Below, piece after piece: positions 35,320-43,721 of a stretch of DNA of 64,000 bases. The notes under the pieces are model-generated. The model had not been told where the DNA came from, searched no databases, and worked only from the letters and a program-made list of their open reading frames with translations. The stretch lies in contig JANQQE010000021.1 in NCBI GenBank assembly GCA_028285105.1, positions 372,001 to 436,000 on the forward strand. The letters run 5' to 3'. Positions within the stretch are counted from its first letter, which is position 1, and every line of letters starts with the position of its first letter. Position numbers and translations under genes: made by a program. The DNA is from Alphaproteobacteria bacterium. Lineage in GTDB: Bacteria; Planctomycetota; Phycisphaerae; UBA1845.

Positions 35320-35340
35320 CCCCATCCTTCCAAGATGGGG
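35320..35340. repeat. GC-rich hairpin repeat, copy 2
   Basis: CCCCATC and GATGGGG (7 bp) flank CTTCCAA between metH and the PAP2 gene, with no T-run beyond. It resembles the hairpins at 449 and 54110 in having C-run and G-run arms around a pyrimidine/purine centre. Confidence 0.45.
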
Positions 35341-35381
35341 GACTGAAGGTCATCGTAGCGCCGTAAGAACGGACAAAGCCA

Positions 35382-36332
35382 TTGAGCAACATCAACGCAC
35401 CAGCCCTTCCCGGAATCGAGTACGACGCATCGAACCTTCCGATGCTGCGCGACCCGGCCACGCGCGTAAAGACGTTCATTCTGGCGATTGCAGTCGGTCT
35501 TAATCTTTGGGCGCTCAGCAGTCTTCCCGCACGGATCACGTTTGCAGAAGTGTGGTGGGCGCCGCTGCCTACAATTGTCATTCTTGCCGGCGCGGGCATG
35601 TTCTGCTCGTATCAAAAGTGGTCGCGTGTGGGAATGTTCTTTTGCGCCTTGGCGTGGGTGGCGGCGGCTGGCTTGAGTGAAATTCATGCGCTCTACGCGG
35701 TTGGCACGTTGGGCGGACCATTGGTGGATGGTTGGCTCGCGCACATCGATGCGAGCCTTGGCTTCTGCGTCGCCGACATGAAGGCGTTCGCCGACAGCCT
35801 GCCGCTTGCTCGCAATGTTCTTGCCGTCCTATATGACGGCATCATTGTGCAGACGTTTCTCGTACTGCTTCTACTTTCATTAAAACGCGACAGGTTATCG
35901 CTGAATCGTTTTGTGGTTGGGTTTATGATATGTGAGCCGCTGCTGTTGCTGTCGTTTCTGCTTGCACCGGCCGCTGGGCCTTTTGCGCAATACGGTTACG
36001 ACATGACCCCCATGCAGGCGCTCTATCTTGGGCAATTGGAAGCCCTGCGCGGAACGGAAGCGTTGCATGTGGCATTTCCGACTGGCTTGGTAACGTTCCC
36101 ATCGTTTCACACGACCTGGGCGATTCTCCTCGCATACGCTGTGCGAGAGCATCGCGGGTGGTTTGCGTTTGCGATGGCGATCAACGCTTTGGTTGTGCTG
36201 GCGACGCTGACGACGGGCTGGCATTTCTTAGCCGACGTTATCGGCGGGGCGGTCATGGCGATATTCGTTATCGCGGCTAGCAATCGCCTTTGCCCGAAGC
36301 AAGACGACTTATCGCAGGCGGGCGTCCATTGA
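35382..36332 (+). CDS. PAP2-superfamily membrane phosphatase
   Basis: 316 aa. TTG start; no good Shine-Dalgarno, and the ATG at 35442 is an alternative. About six to seven membrane segments. The C-terminal half has FPSFHTTWAILL (the S-x-H motif) and TGWHFLADVIGG (H-x-x-x-D motif), which together form the PAP2 active site used for phosphohydrolysis or phospho-transfer on lipid phosphates. The extended topology with active-site motifs late in the chain resembles inositol-phosphotransferase/IPC-synthase-like members. The lipid substrate is unknown. It stands alone between metH and the Tad locus. Confidence 0.82.
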   Translation: MSNINAPALPGIEYDASNLPMLRDPATRVKTFILAIAVGLNLWALSSLPARITFAEVWWAPLPTIVILAGAGMFCSYQKWSRVGMFFCALAWVAAAGLSEIHALYAVGTLGGPLVDGWLAHIDASLGFCVADMKAFADSLPLARNVLAVLYDGIIVQTFLVLLLLSLKRDRLSLNRFVVGFMICEPLLLLSFLLAPAAGPFAQYGYDMTPMQALYLGQLEALRGTEALHVAFPTGLVTFPSFHTTWAILLAYAVREHRGWFAFAMAINALVVLATLTTGWHFLADVIGGAVMAIFVIAASNRLCPKQDDLSQAGVH

Positions 36333-36751
36333 TAATTCTTGGGGTGGGTCCGCCCGGTCAAGCAACGCCTGTTTGACGAGGCGGTCGGGCATCGTCGAAC
36401 AGCGCCCGCCAACAGGGGGTTGGCCGATAACTTCGGGGCACGGTGGGCTTCGGTCCAATAGTTATCGCGAATTGAGTGTCAGGGTGTGGCACAACAAAAA
36501 CTTTCGACAGTCGTTTGCTCACGGGTTTTTTGTTTCATAGGTTTAGCTTGTCGCAATCGAGTGGGCGATGGATTCGCTTGGCGTATGCGGCATAGAGAGA
36601 TTCGCTGGCTACGGACGGCTGGCAATACCGAGACCCTGTGGAGGTTCGGAGGAAAATGACGGCGTACTGGCGAACGGACGGGCCACTATGCAAACCATTT
36701 TCGATTCTGCGAAGACGGAATCGGGAAGCAAGCAGTTAGGGAGAAATCGGT
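36333..36751. other. upstream region of the flp pilin gene
   Basis: 419 bp without a supported gene. It should carry the flp promoter. GTGTGGCACAACAAAAAC near 36484 superficially resembles the -24 half of a sigma-54 site but lacks the -12 GC at the right spacing. I see no convincing terminator for the PAP2 gene. Confidence 0.4.
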
Positions 36752-36925
36752 ATGAAGAATGCAATTATGCGTCGTGCAAAAGACTTCCTGCGTAGCGAAG
36801 ACGGCCCGACGGCCACCGAGTACGCAGTCATGTTGGCCCTCATTATTGTCGTATGTATTACGGCAGTGAAGGCCATCGGAACAAAGGCTTCGGCTGCGTT
36901 CACCGCGGTCGGCAACGCCATGTAA
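36752..36925 (+). CDS. flp: Flp-type pilin
   Basis: 57 aa, with AGGGAG about 8 bases before the ATG. A short basic leader (MKNAIMRRAKDFLRSEDG) ends in Gly18, followed by the Flp signature: Glu and Tyr (PTATEYAVMLALI) in the first turns of a hydrophobic helix, then a small Ala-rich tail. TadV/CpaA-type prepilin peptidase cuts after the Gly to give a mature pilin of about 39 aa. It is the first gene of the Tad locus and is followed by a stable hairpin, consistent with high expression separate from the downstream genes. Confidence 0.93.
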   Translation: MKNAIMRRAKDFLRSEDGPTATEYAVMLALIIVVCITAVKAIGTKASAAFTAVGNAM

Positions 36926-36940
36926 GCGATTTGTGCGGTG

Positions 36941-36967
36941 CCCCCGGCAGTGTTTCGCTGCCGGGGG
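36941..36967 (+). terminator. stable hairpin after flp
   Basis: CCCCCGGCAG and CTGCCGGGGG form a perfect 10-bp stem around a 7-base loop, 16 bp after the flp stop. Only TTG follows, not a T-run. It may be a weak terminator or a 3' stabilising structure that keeps pilin mRNA more abundant than the downstream genes. Confidence 0.6.
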
Positions 36968-37180
36968 TTGTCGCGCTTCAAAGCAGATCGTGCAGTACAG
37001 GACTGTTTGAGACTGGGGGGAGCAAAGGGGGCATCGACCGGTTCGGCGATGCCCAACCCCAGTTGAAAAACCCTGTTGAGGTGCAGAATCCGGAGGGGAC
37101 AAGTTTGTACCGGATTGCCTCCGAGCGTCATTGGGCGTTCGAGCATTTCAAAACGACAGTCTTTCATGAAAGGTCTCACC

Positions 37181-37732
37181 ATGGAACCCTTCTGGTTGGT
37201 GACATGTCTGGTGATGGTTCCGGGAGTCTTGTTGGCATCCTGGATTGATTACGCGCAACGCAAAGTTCCGAATTGGCTAAACGTCGCGTTGATCTTGATC
37301 GGTTTTGCGGTTCAAGGATGGTTCTTTGGTCTGACCGGTGTCGGTAACGGCGCACTCGGGTTGTTGGTCGGTTTCGGCGTCTTGATCGTTCCGTGGCTCA
37401 TGCATGGCATGGGTGCGGGCGACGTGAAGTTGATGGCCGCCATCGGCGTTTGGTTCGGACCGTACATGACGTTGGTTTCGTTCGCGCTCGGCGCGATGAT
37501 CGGTGGTGGCGTGGCTGTCTTGATGATCATGTCAACCGGTCGAACGCAGCACGCACTGGCCAACATGAATGTCATTTGGACCAAGATGCAGTCGCCCGAC
37601 ACGATGTTTGGCGAATTCGGATCGGCTAAGAGTTTTGGCGATACGTCTCAGTTGCTTCCTTACGGGGTGCCGCTGACGGCAGGTTCGCTGATCGTGCTGG
37701 CGGGTCATGTTTGTAATTGGTGGGTGATCTAA
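37181..37732 (+). CDS. tadV: Tad prepilin peptidase (A24 family)
   Basis: 183 aa from the ATG at 37181, with AAAGG 8 bases upstream; an in-frame ATG lies five codons before. It is a polytopic membrane protein with the two aspartate sites of A24 aspartyl proteases: SWIDYAQRKVPN near residue 24 and GMGAGDVKLMAA in the middle. This short CpaA/TadV form lacks the N-terminal methyltransferase domain of PilD. It cleaves the leader from Flp pilin and the TadE/TadG pseudopilins at the inner membrane. Its stop overlaps the tadE start (TAATG). Confidence 0.93.
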   Translation: MEPFWLVTCLVMVPGVLLASWIDYAQRKVPNWLNVALILIGFAVQGWFFGLTGVGNGALGLLVGFGVLIVPWLMHGMGAGDVKLMAAIGVWFGPYMTLVSFALGAMIGGGVAVLMIMSTGRTQHALANMNVIWTKMQSPDTMFGEFGSAKSFGDTSQLLPYGVPLTAGSLIVLAGHVCNWWVI

Positions 37733-38169
37733 TGCGACGAATAAAGGGATTGAAGCGGTCAGGTGCAGGCCCCCGCAGACGAGGGGCGGCGCTGGTTGAG
37801 TTCGCGGTGGTGACACCGGTCTTGTTGGCGATCCTGTTTGGCATCATGGAGTTCGGGCAATTGTTCCGAGTCCGCCAGACGGCACAGCACGCCGCGAGAG
37901 AAGGTTGCCGAATGGCCGTCCTTCAATCGACGGCCAAGCCGTACAGCGCTTCGAGCAGTCCGGTGTATCAGCGGATCTCGGAGATTATGACGGCAGGCGG
38001 TGTCGCGTTTTCGGGCGGGATGCTCTCGATCACCGAAGACACGCCAGGCGATCCGACGGTGAGCGTCACGATCACGGTTCCGTACTCCGACGTGTCGGTG
38101 ACGGGATTCATCGGGCAGGTCACCGAAAACGTCTCGGGCACATGCTCGATGCGAAAAGAAGGGGTGTAG
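37732..38169 (+). CDS. tadE: TadE-like pseudopilin
   Basis: 145 aa from the ATG at 37732, which overlaps the tadV stop; an in-frame GTG lies five codons upstream. The basic leader ends in RRRGAALVEFAVVTPVLLAILFG (split here), the TadE signature with a Glu five residues after the Gly, and the start of a membrane helix, MEFGQLFRVRQTAQHAAREGCR. The rest is an extracytoplasmic beta domain ending in TCSMRKEGV. TadE is processed like a prepilin and is needed for Flp pilus assembly. A strong terminator follows, separating it from the rest of the locus. Confidence 0.92.
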   Translation: MRRIKGLKRSGAGPRRRGAALVEFAVVTPVLLAILFGIMEFGQLFRVRQTAQHAAREGCRMAVLQSTAKPYSASSSPVYQRISEIMTAGGVAFSGGMLSITEDTPGDPTVSVTITVPYSDVSVTGFIGQVTENVSGTCSMRKEGV

Positions 38170-38214
38170 CGTTTCGAACGCTTCGCCCGGTTGCCTGACC
38201 AAAGGAAGTTAATC

Positions 38215-38252
38215 AAAACGATCGGTTGCGCCTCGCGCAACCGATCGTTTTT
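38215..38252. terminator. bidirectional intrinsic terminator after tadE
   Basis: A 16-bp perfect inverted repeat (AAAACGATCGGTTGCG with its complement at 38236-38251) encloses a 5-base loop. A-run and T-run flank it, so it can act on both strands. It ends flp-tadV-tadE about 45 bp after the tadE stop. Confidence 0.92.
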
Positions 38253-38323
38253 GTAGGGTCCGCTGTGCGGACCGCCGTTGCGCGTAATTCGGTCTGTGCA
38301 GTGGTCCGCACAGCGGACCCTAC
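38253..38323. repeat. long inverted repeat, REP/BIME-like
   Basis: Perfect 21-bp arms (38253-38273, starting GTAGGGTCCGCTG, and 38303-38323, its exact complement) are separated by 29 bases. It abuts the preceding terminator directly. The sequence contains nested palindromes (GGTCCGC/GCGGACC). I recall near-identical words scattered between genes in planctomycete genomes, so it is probably a copy of a dispersed element rather than a regulatory site unique to the Tad locus. Confidence 0.75.
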
Positions 38324-38342
38324 GTTTTGTTTTGCAAGCCGT

Positions 38343-38372
38343 TTGTTTTTTGGCATTGGCGTATTCTATATT
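38343..38372 (+). promoter_or_regulatory. candidate promoter of the cpaB-tadC unit
   Basis: TTGTTT (38343-38348) and TATATT (38367-38372) are 18 bases apart, downstream of the terminator and inverted repeat. The region 38324-38731 holds no supported gene and would be a leader of about 350 nt. Confidence 0.35.
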
Positions 38373-38731
38373 GGCATCCGGAAGCAACACGACGCTTACC
38401 ACCGAATGGATTCGACCCAGAACAGAATCACCTCAGGGAAAATTCTCCACCCACTGCGGGCGTCATCGGGGACGACGCTCAGCGGTTCGTGAGGCGGTGT
38501 GGTCCGATAAATCGGGCATGCTTGCCGGTCGTGCGAACCGTTCAGGGACACACGACAGTCCGGTCGAAATGAATTCGCGCGAAATCGTGCTTAGGTTCGT
38601 CCGACACAATTCCGATCCGATAAATCAGGTAGGTCATCCCAGCGCTTCGCCGGCGCGGGATATCGTCGAGACGCGACAAGTGGTTACGCGCGTTTAGGAA
38701 ATAAGCATTCGGGTATGGCGAAAGGTTGAAA

Positions 38732-39856
38732 ATGAAAAGCAAGGCATTGGTTCCTTTGGTGGTTGGTTTGGTCGTCGGTGTCATTGCGATCAAGTACACC
38801 ATGGATGCGGTGAATGCCGCCAAGGGCGAAAAAGACACCGACATGGTATCCGTGGTGATGGCCCGGTCCGACATACCTTCGACCGTACAGATCACACCCG
38901 ACATGCTCATTGCACAGGAAACACCCAAGACCCCGCTGCTGGCGATGGACACGGTGGCTAAGCCTGACGAAATCGTCAACCGTGTCGCGCTCAAGTCGAT
39001 CCCGCAGGGTGTTCCGATCACGATGTCGATGATTGCGCCGGAAGGCACGCTACCCGGTCTGATCGTACGCGTGAAGGAAGGCTTCCGTGCGGTTGGTGTG
39101 AAGATCACCGAATCTTCGGGTGTTGGTTACCTGATTCATCCGGGCGACTGGGTGGACGTTCTCGTGGTGATGGATGTGAAACGCCGCTCGCGTTCCGAGA
39201 CCATCAGCCGCGTGATCCTGCAGCGCGTGCAAGTGGGTGCGGTCGGCCAACTTCTAAACGAACGCCATACCGAAGAAAACGGCAACCGTGTCGCACAAAC
39301 GGTCACCCTCATCGTCAAGGAAGAGGACGTACCGAAACTTCACCTTGCTCAGTCGCGCGGACGCATCACGCTGGCGATGCGGGGGGCGGAAGACCTTGCA
39401 CTCAATCAGCCGGCAGAAACCACCGGAACCGAAGTCTTTGGCAACAAGGACGAAGAAGAAAAAGAGCAACAGAATCAACAGGACAACTCAGCGCTGGCGG
39501 ACATGATGGCCAAAGTCAACGCATTGACCAATCAGGCCAATCAGAACGCGACCCAGACGAAATCGCAGCCCGTCATCGAACCCGTGGTTCAAGCCGAACC
39601 CAAGACCGTCTCGGTCATCAACAGTAGCGCCGACAAAGACAATGAAGATGCGGCAGTCCACATCACCTTCCGTGATGAAAACTCGATGGAAGTGATGGAA
39701 GTCAACGAAGGCGAGCGACCGCGCAAACCACGTCGTCGCCGGCGCGGCGCATCACGGCGTGCCCGACGTGCCTCTTATGAAGAACGATCGCCGGATTTTG
39801 GCGAAGATGACGAAGTAAGCCAGGACGACTACTACCCTAGCGAGGAAAGCGAATAA
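38732..39856 (+). CDS. cpaB: Flp pilus assembly protein CpaB/RcpC
   Basis: 374 aa from the ATG at 38732, with AAAGG 6 bases upstream. One N-terminal membrane segment (ALVPLVVGLVVGVIAIKY) precedes a SAF domain (VVMARSDIPSTVQITPDML, IPQGVPITMSMI) and the RcpC domain (VREGFRAVGVKI-like region, GYLIHPGDWVDVLVV, RVILQRVQVGAVG, TVTLIVKEEDVPKLHLAQSRGRITLAMR, quoted in parts). The last 130 residues are unusual: Glu/Gln/Asn-rich, then a very basic run (KPRRRRRGASRRARR) and an acidic end. CpaB is a periplasmic partner of the pilus secretin. It overlaps the secretin gene by one base (TAATG). Confidence 0.92.
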   Translation: MKSKALVPLVVGLVVGVIAIKYTMDAVNAAKGEKDTDMVSVVMARSDIPSTVQITPDMLIAQETPKTPLLAMDTVAKPDEIVNRVALKSIPQGVPITMSMIAPEGTLPGLIVRVKEGFRAVGVKITESSGVGYLIHPGDWVDVLVVMDVKRRSRSETISRVILQRVQVGAVGQLLNERHTEENGNRVAQTVTLIVKEEDVPKLHLAQSRGRITLAMRGAEDLALNQPAETTGTEVFGNKDEEEKEQQNQQDNSALADMMAKVNALTNQANQNATQTKSQPVIEPVVQAEPKTVSVINSSADKDNEDAAVHITFRDENSMEVMEVNEGERPRKPRRRRRGASRRARRASYEERSPDFGEDDEVSQDDYYPSEESE

Positions 39857-41469
39857 TGAATTTCACCGTCATGGAAGATTCAAAAAACGGCGCCCAACGG
39901 AATGGGCGGAAGCGGGCGGACGCTTGGATGCGCGGTTGCTTGCTGAGCGCTTTGGGTGTGCTTGGCCTGTCAACATTCGTACCGGTTGCACACGCCAACG
40001 GTTTTGACGTTTCGGTGCGCGAAGTCGAAAAGAGCGCCGCCCACGTCGTCGTGCCTCTGCGTGGAAGCATGATGATTGAAACAACCGAACCGGCAGCGCG
40101 CGTGCAGGTTGTCGAATCGGCGATCGCCAAAGTCGATTCGCTCAGCCCCAAGCAGCACATGATCACCGGGATTGGCTACGGAACGACCCAGTTGATTCTC
40201 TGGTCGGAAGCTGGCGACCGTAAAGTGATCGATGTGCAGGTCGAACTTGACGTGCGCTTGCTCAACGAAAAGCTGCGTTCGCTCGATCCGCAGTCCGATG
40301 CGCAGGCTGTATCAGTCATGGGCAATATCGTCCTGACGGGAACGGTCAGTGGAGCGGGGGCGGCTGAGCGCATGCATCGCTTTGCGGCGCTCTTCGTCTC
40401 GCCGGACGAACAGGCCCCTGAAGCACTGATTCAAAATCACTTGCAAGTGGCTGGTCAGCAGCAGGTCTTATTGCGCTGCACGGTGGCAGAGGTCAGCCGC
40501 TCGGCCGCACGTGAGTTGGGCGTCAATGGCTTCCTCGCGGGCGACGATTTTAGAGATGTATTCACCGTCAGTCAGATCGGCGGGTTCAATCCGATCAACA
40601 TTGGCGCAGCGGCGGACGCAGGCATCACCGGAACGATTCCGTTCCTGACGGGCAGCGAAGGCATTCCGCTTGCGCCAACGTCCACGCTTTCGTTCGGATT
40701 CCCGCGCGTTCAGATGCAGGTCTTCCTCAAGGCGATGGCCGACAACTCACTCTTGAAGATTCTTGCCGAGCCAAATCTCGTCGCGATCAGTGGCGAAACT
40801 TCATCGTTTCTCGCAGGTGGCGAATTTCCGATTCCCGTTCCGCAGGCAGGCTCAGCCGCAGGCGCGGTAACGATTGAATTCCGCGAATTTGGCGTCAAAG
40901 TCAACTTCACGCCGGTCGTTCTCGCGCATCAGCGCATCCGCATGCGCGTTTCCCCTGAAGTTTCGGAAACGGACTTTTCAAATGCGATTCAGATTCAGGG
41001 ATTCGTGGTCCCGGGTTTGACGCAGCGCCGTGTCGATACGACGGTTGAAGTGGGCAATGGCCAAACTCTGGCGATCGCCGGTTTGCTTAGCGAAGAAGTT
41101 CGCGGCCTGGCAAGTCAGGTTCCGGGTTTGGGCGATGTCCCCATCTTGGGGGCGTTGTTCCGATCGACCAATTATCAACGTCGTGAAAGCGAGCTTGTGA
41201 TCCTCGTGACGCCGGAGATTATCGCACCCATGAATCCGCAGCAGGTGCCCGATGTTCCCGGACATGATTATTTGCCGCCGAACGATTACGAATTGTATGC
41301 TTTGGGGCAGTTGGAAGGTGAAGTTCCTGACGACGAAGAAGTTTTGGATGAACCGGGCAACGTTTACCGCACGCCCAGCGAACCGAACTTCGCGCCCCTT
41401 AGAAGTCAGCCCGACGAAATGTCATCGCTCAAAGGGCCTTGGGGGTACTCAACCAACGATGACGGTTAG
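39856..41469 (+). CDS. cpaC: Flp pilus secretin CpaC/RcpA
   Basis: 537 aa. After a basic N-terminus comes a signal peptide (LLSALGVLGLSTFVPVAHA). The pilus-specific N-domain (about 50-130) has VPLRGSMMIE and GYGTTQLILW. The secretin C-terminal domain runs from about 290 to 460, with EPNLVAISGETSSFLAGGEFPIPVPQ (in parts), FGVKVNFTPVVL, TTVEVGNGQTLAIAGLL and VPGLGDVPILGALFRS, followed by ELVILVTPEI. It multimerises as the outer-membrane pore through which the Flp pilus exits. The final 70 residues are acidic and Pro-rich. Confidence 0.95.
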   Translation: MNFTVMEDSKNGAQRNGRKRADAWMRGCLLSALGVLGLSTFVPVAHANGFDVSVREVEKSAAHVVVPLRGSMMIETTEPAARVQVVESAIAKVDSLSPKQHMITGIGYGTTQLILWSEAGDRKVIDVQVELDVRLLNEKLRSLDPQSDAQAVSVMGNIVLTGTVSGAGAAERMHRFAALFVSPDEQAPEALIQNHLQVAGQQQVLLRCTVAEVSRSAARELGVNGFLAGDDFRDVFTVSQIGGFNPINIGAAADAGITGTIPFLTGSEGIPLAPTSTLSFGFPRVQMQVFLKAMADNSLLKILAEPNLVAISGETSSFLAGGEFPIPVPQAGSAAGAVTIEFREFGVKVNFTPVVLAHQRIRMRVSPEVSETDFSNAIQIQGFVVPGLTQRRVDTTVEVGNGQTLAIAGLLSEEVRGLASQVPGLGDVPILGALFRSTNYQRRESELVILVTPEIIAPMNPQQVPDVPGHDYLPPNDYELYALGQLEGEVPDDEEVLDEPGNVYRTPSEPNFAPLRSQPDEMSSLKGPWGYSTNDDG

Positions 41470-41548
41470 CAATCATACTTAGCGTAGACCATAAGAAGCA
41501 CTAGAAGACGAACGTTGCATTCTCGACGTTCCAGCCAGGGGGGAAAAC

Positions 41549-43390
41549 ATGTGTCGAAACGTTAAACTACAAAGGTCGTGTGTGCGCAATCGCCGGCGCG
41601 CAGCCGTGGCCATCCAAGTCGCGGTCAGCATGACGGCAATCATTGGATTTGCCGCCCTGAGCATCGATGTCGGCTCGATGTACAACGCAAAGGGCGACTT
41701 GCAGCGGACGGCAGATGCAGCTGCCCTTGCGGCTGCTTCGAAGCTGGCCTCCTTCAGCGAGGGCGATCCAACCACGCTTGCCCGCGCCGAAGCCATGTCG
41801 TTTACGCAAAAGAACGATGTGTTCGGTCGCGGTGTCACCCTTGAAAACTCCGACATCGAATTTGGCCGTGCCGTTCCCAGCGACGGCGGTGGATTCGAAT
41901 TTCAACCCACAAACACGAATCCCGACGCCGTTCGCGTTCGCGTGAAGCTTGAAGAGGGTTCGTCCAATGGTGCGTTGGCGCTCTACTTCTCGCGCGTCTT
42001 TGGCTATGACAACGCCGACATCGATGCAGAAGCGATTGCAATGCTCATCCCACGAGACATTGCCATTGTTGCCGACCTGTCAGGCTCACACAAAGAAGAC
42101 AGCGAACTTCGTAACTACAAAGACACCGACATCAACCTGCATCAAGTTTGGGACGACTTGCCCGGCGGAATCAGCGACGTTGGTTCCGGGTGGGATGGCA
42201 CGGAGTTTCCGCTGGATGGCGACGGTTACAGCCCGCAGATGGCTGGACCCGCATGGGGATTCATGAAGAACCTCGGTTGGGGTACTGAGTCGATCGACAG
42301 CAGCTACGATCCTGCGACCGATAACGGGTTGATTGAGTTGGCGAAGAACGCGAACTGGAGCGACGCCGACATGGAATCTGCGTTGGCTGGACGCGGCTAC
42401 ATTCAAGCGGAAATCGACGCGATCATGTCGTCTCAATATGACGGAAATGGTGCGTGGGATGAGCGCACCGCTGTCGCACTCGGATTGGCCGATTGGAACA
42501 GCGGTATTCCCGGTGGTCGATGGGAAATCGCGAGCCAACAGAACAATAGTGGCGGTGGATTCCAGAACACCAGCAATAGTGGGAACGGGAACCAATGGGT
42601 TGGGTCAAGTGAATTGCAGTGGACCGAATCGTTCGGCAACCGGACGGCAGCCCAATCGAAACCAATCTGGCAAGACTACATCAACAACTACATGAACAAG
42701 ACCTGGACGCAGATGTATCGCGCCAACAGCGATTTCAAGTACCAGTTTGGTGTGAAGACTTTCGTCAACTATTTGCTTGAGCGACGAACTTCACACAACC
42801 AGACGCCTGAGTTCGCCGACGCCCGTCAGCAACCGTTGAAAGCCGTCAAAGACGCCGTCGGTTACTTGGCACAAGAACTCTACAACCTCGAAACGGACGA
42901 CAAATTGTCGCTGGAAATATACGGCGAGACGGCCCGTCACGAAGTCGATCTGACCTCCAATTATGACTTGGTCAGCAACCGACTCACTGAAATGCAAGCT
43001 GGCCATTATGACACTTGGACGAATATGGGTGGCGGAATTCAGCGCGGTATTGAGGAGCTCAGCAGTTCGCGTGCCCGGGCAAACTCACGAAAAGTCATGA
43101 TTGTGCTGACCGATGGTCGCGCCAACGTCACGTCTGATGGAACGACCGGCGACTACACCAACGGTGCTGCTTATGCTCGCGAACGAAGCGAAGCCGCTGC
43201 GGCCATGGGTATCAAGATCTACACGGTGAGTGTCGGCTCAAACTCCGATGTCGATTTGATGGACTATCTCGCCGATGTGGGTGGCGGAACGCACGCCCAC
43301 GCGGAAGGTTCGATCGACAATTACAGCAACCAGTTGGCTGAAATCTTCCAAAAGCTCGGTGGCGCTCGCCCGGTTGAATTGATTCGGTAA
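41549..43390 (+). CDS. tadG: TadG-like protein with split vWA domain
   Basis: 613 aa. The N-terminus has the pseudopilin-like TadG segment (RRAAVAIQVAVSMTAIIGFA) and SIDVGSMYNAKGDLQRTADAAALAAA. A vWA domain opens with IVADLSGSH (176-180 carry the MIDAS D-x-S-x-S) but is then interrupted by about 240 residues rich in Asp, Asn, Trp and Gly before helix 1 (PLKAVKDAVGYLAQEL, about 427). It resumes with NMGGGIQRGIEEL, VMIVLTDGRANV and IYTVSVGS. TadG-type proteins are minor pilus or adhesive components, and the vWA could bind ligand through a metal. It lies between secretin and TadZ genes in the locus. Confidence 0.88.
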   Translation: MCRNVKLQRSCVRNRRRAAVAIQVAVSMTAIIGFAALSIDVGSMYNAKGDLQRTADAAALAAASKLASFSEGDPTTLARAEAMSFTQKNDVFGRGVTLENSDIEFGRAVPSDGGGFEFQPTNTNPDAVRVRVKLEEGSSNGALALYFSRVFGYDNADIDAEAIAMLIPRDIAIVADLSGSHKEDSELRNYKDTDINLHQVWDDLPGGISDVGSGWDGTEFPLDGDGYSPQMAGPAWGFMKNLGWGTESIDSSYDPATDNGLIELAKNANWSDADMESALAGRGYIQAEIDAIMSSQYDGNGAWDERTAVALGLADWNSGIPGGRWEIASQQNNSGGGFQNTSNSGNGNQWVGSSELQWTESFGNRTAAQSKPIWQDYINNYMNKTWTQMYRANSDFKYQFGVKTFVNYLLERRTSHNQTPEFADARQQPLKAVKDAVGYLAQELYNLETDDKLSLEIYGETARHEVDLTSNYDLVSNRLTEMQAGHYDTWTNMGGGIQRGIEELSSSRARANSRKVMIVLTDGRANVTSDGTTGDYTNGAAYARERSEAAAAMGIKIYTVSVGSNSDVDLMDYLADVGGGTHAHAEGSIDNYSNQLAEIFQKLGGARPVELIR

Positions 43391-43432
43391 CGTCAGCGTA
43401 GGCAGGGCGGATTCAATCAAACGTTTTCGGAC

Positions 43433-43460
43433 GACGGCTCGCGCAATTGTGCGAGCCGTC
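43433..43460. terminator. GC-rich hairpin between tadG and tadZ
   Basis: GACGGCTCGC and GCGAGCCGTC form a perfect 10-bp stem with an 8-base loop, 42 bp after tadG. No T-run follows (TCCTTG), so it may be an attenuating or RNA-processing hairpin rather than a full terminator. Confidence 0.55.
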
Positions 43461-43618
43461 TCCTTGCGCGAAACAGCCTGCGACGAACTTTCGTACAGCG
43501 ATTATTGGACATACTTCATCAATGAACATTGCGCCGGACAATAGAGAATCAGGCCCGAAAAGTGTCGATGTCAACGTAGGCATCTTGACCCATCAGGTTC
43601 CCGGGCCTTTTCCTGATC

Positions 43619-43654
43619 GACTGGTGCGTTGGAGCGTCTCCGCTCTAACCAGTC
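43619..43654 (+). promoter_or_regulatory. nested hairpin in the tadZ leader
   Basis: GACTGGT/ACCAGTC (7 bp) encloses GAGCG/CGCTC (5 bp), ending 67 bp upstream of the tadZ start. With the hairpin at 43433 it makes the 330-bp tadG-tadZ gap unusually structured. It could be a translation or processing control element, or a dispersed repeat; no promoter was identified with confidence. Confidence 0.4.
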
Positions 43655-43721
43655 GGGCTGAAGGGCTGAACCGGTCATTGATGCGACGGACGGATAGAAC
43701 GCGAGTAGCGAGGAGTCTTCA

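Noticed and set aside
36480..36510. Sigma-54-like site (TGGCAC) upstream of flp
   Set aside because: No GC at the required -12 position; only the -24 half matches.
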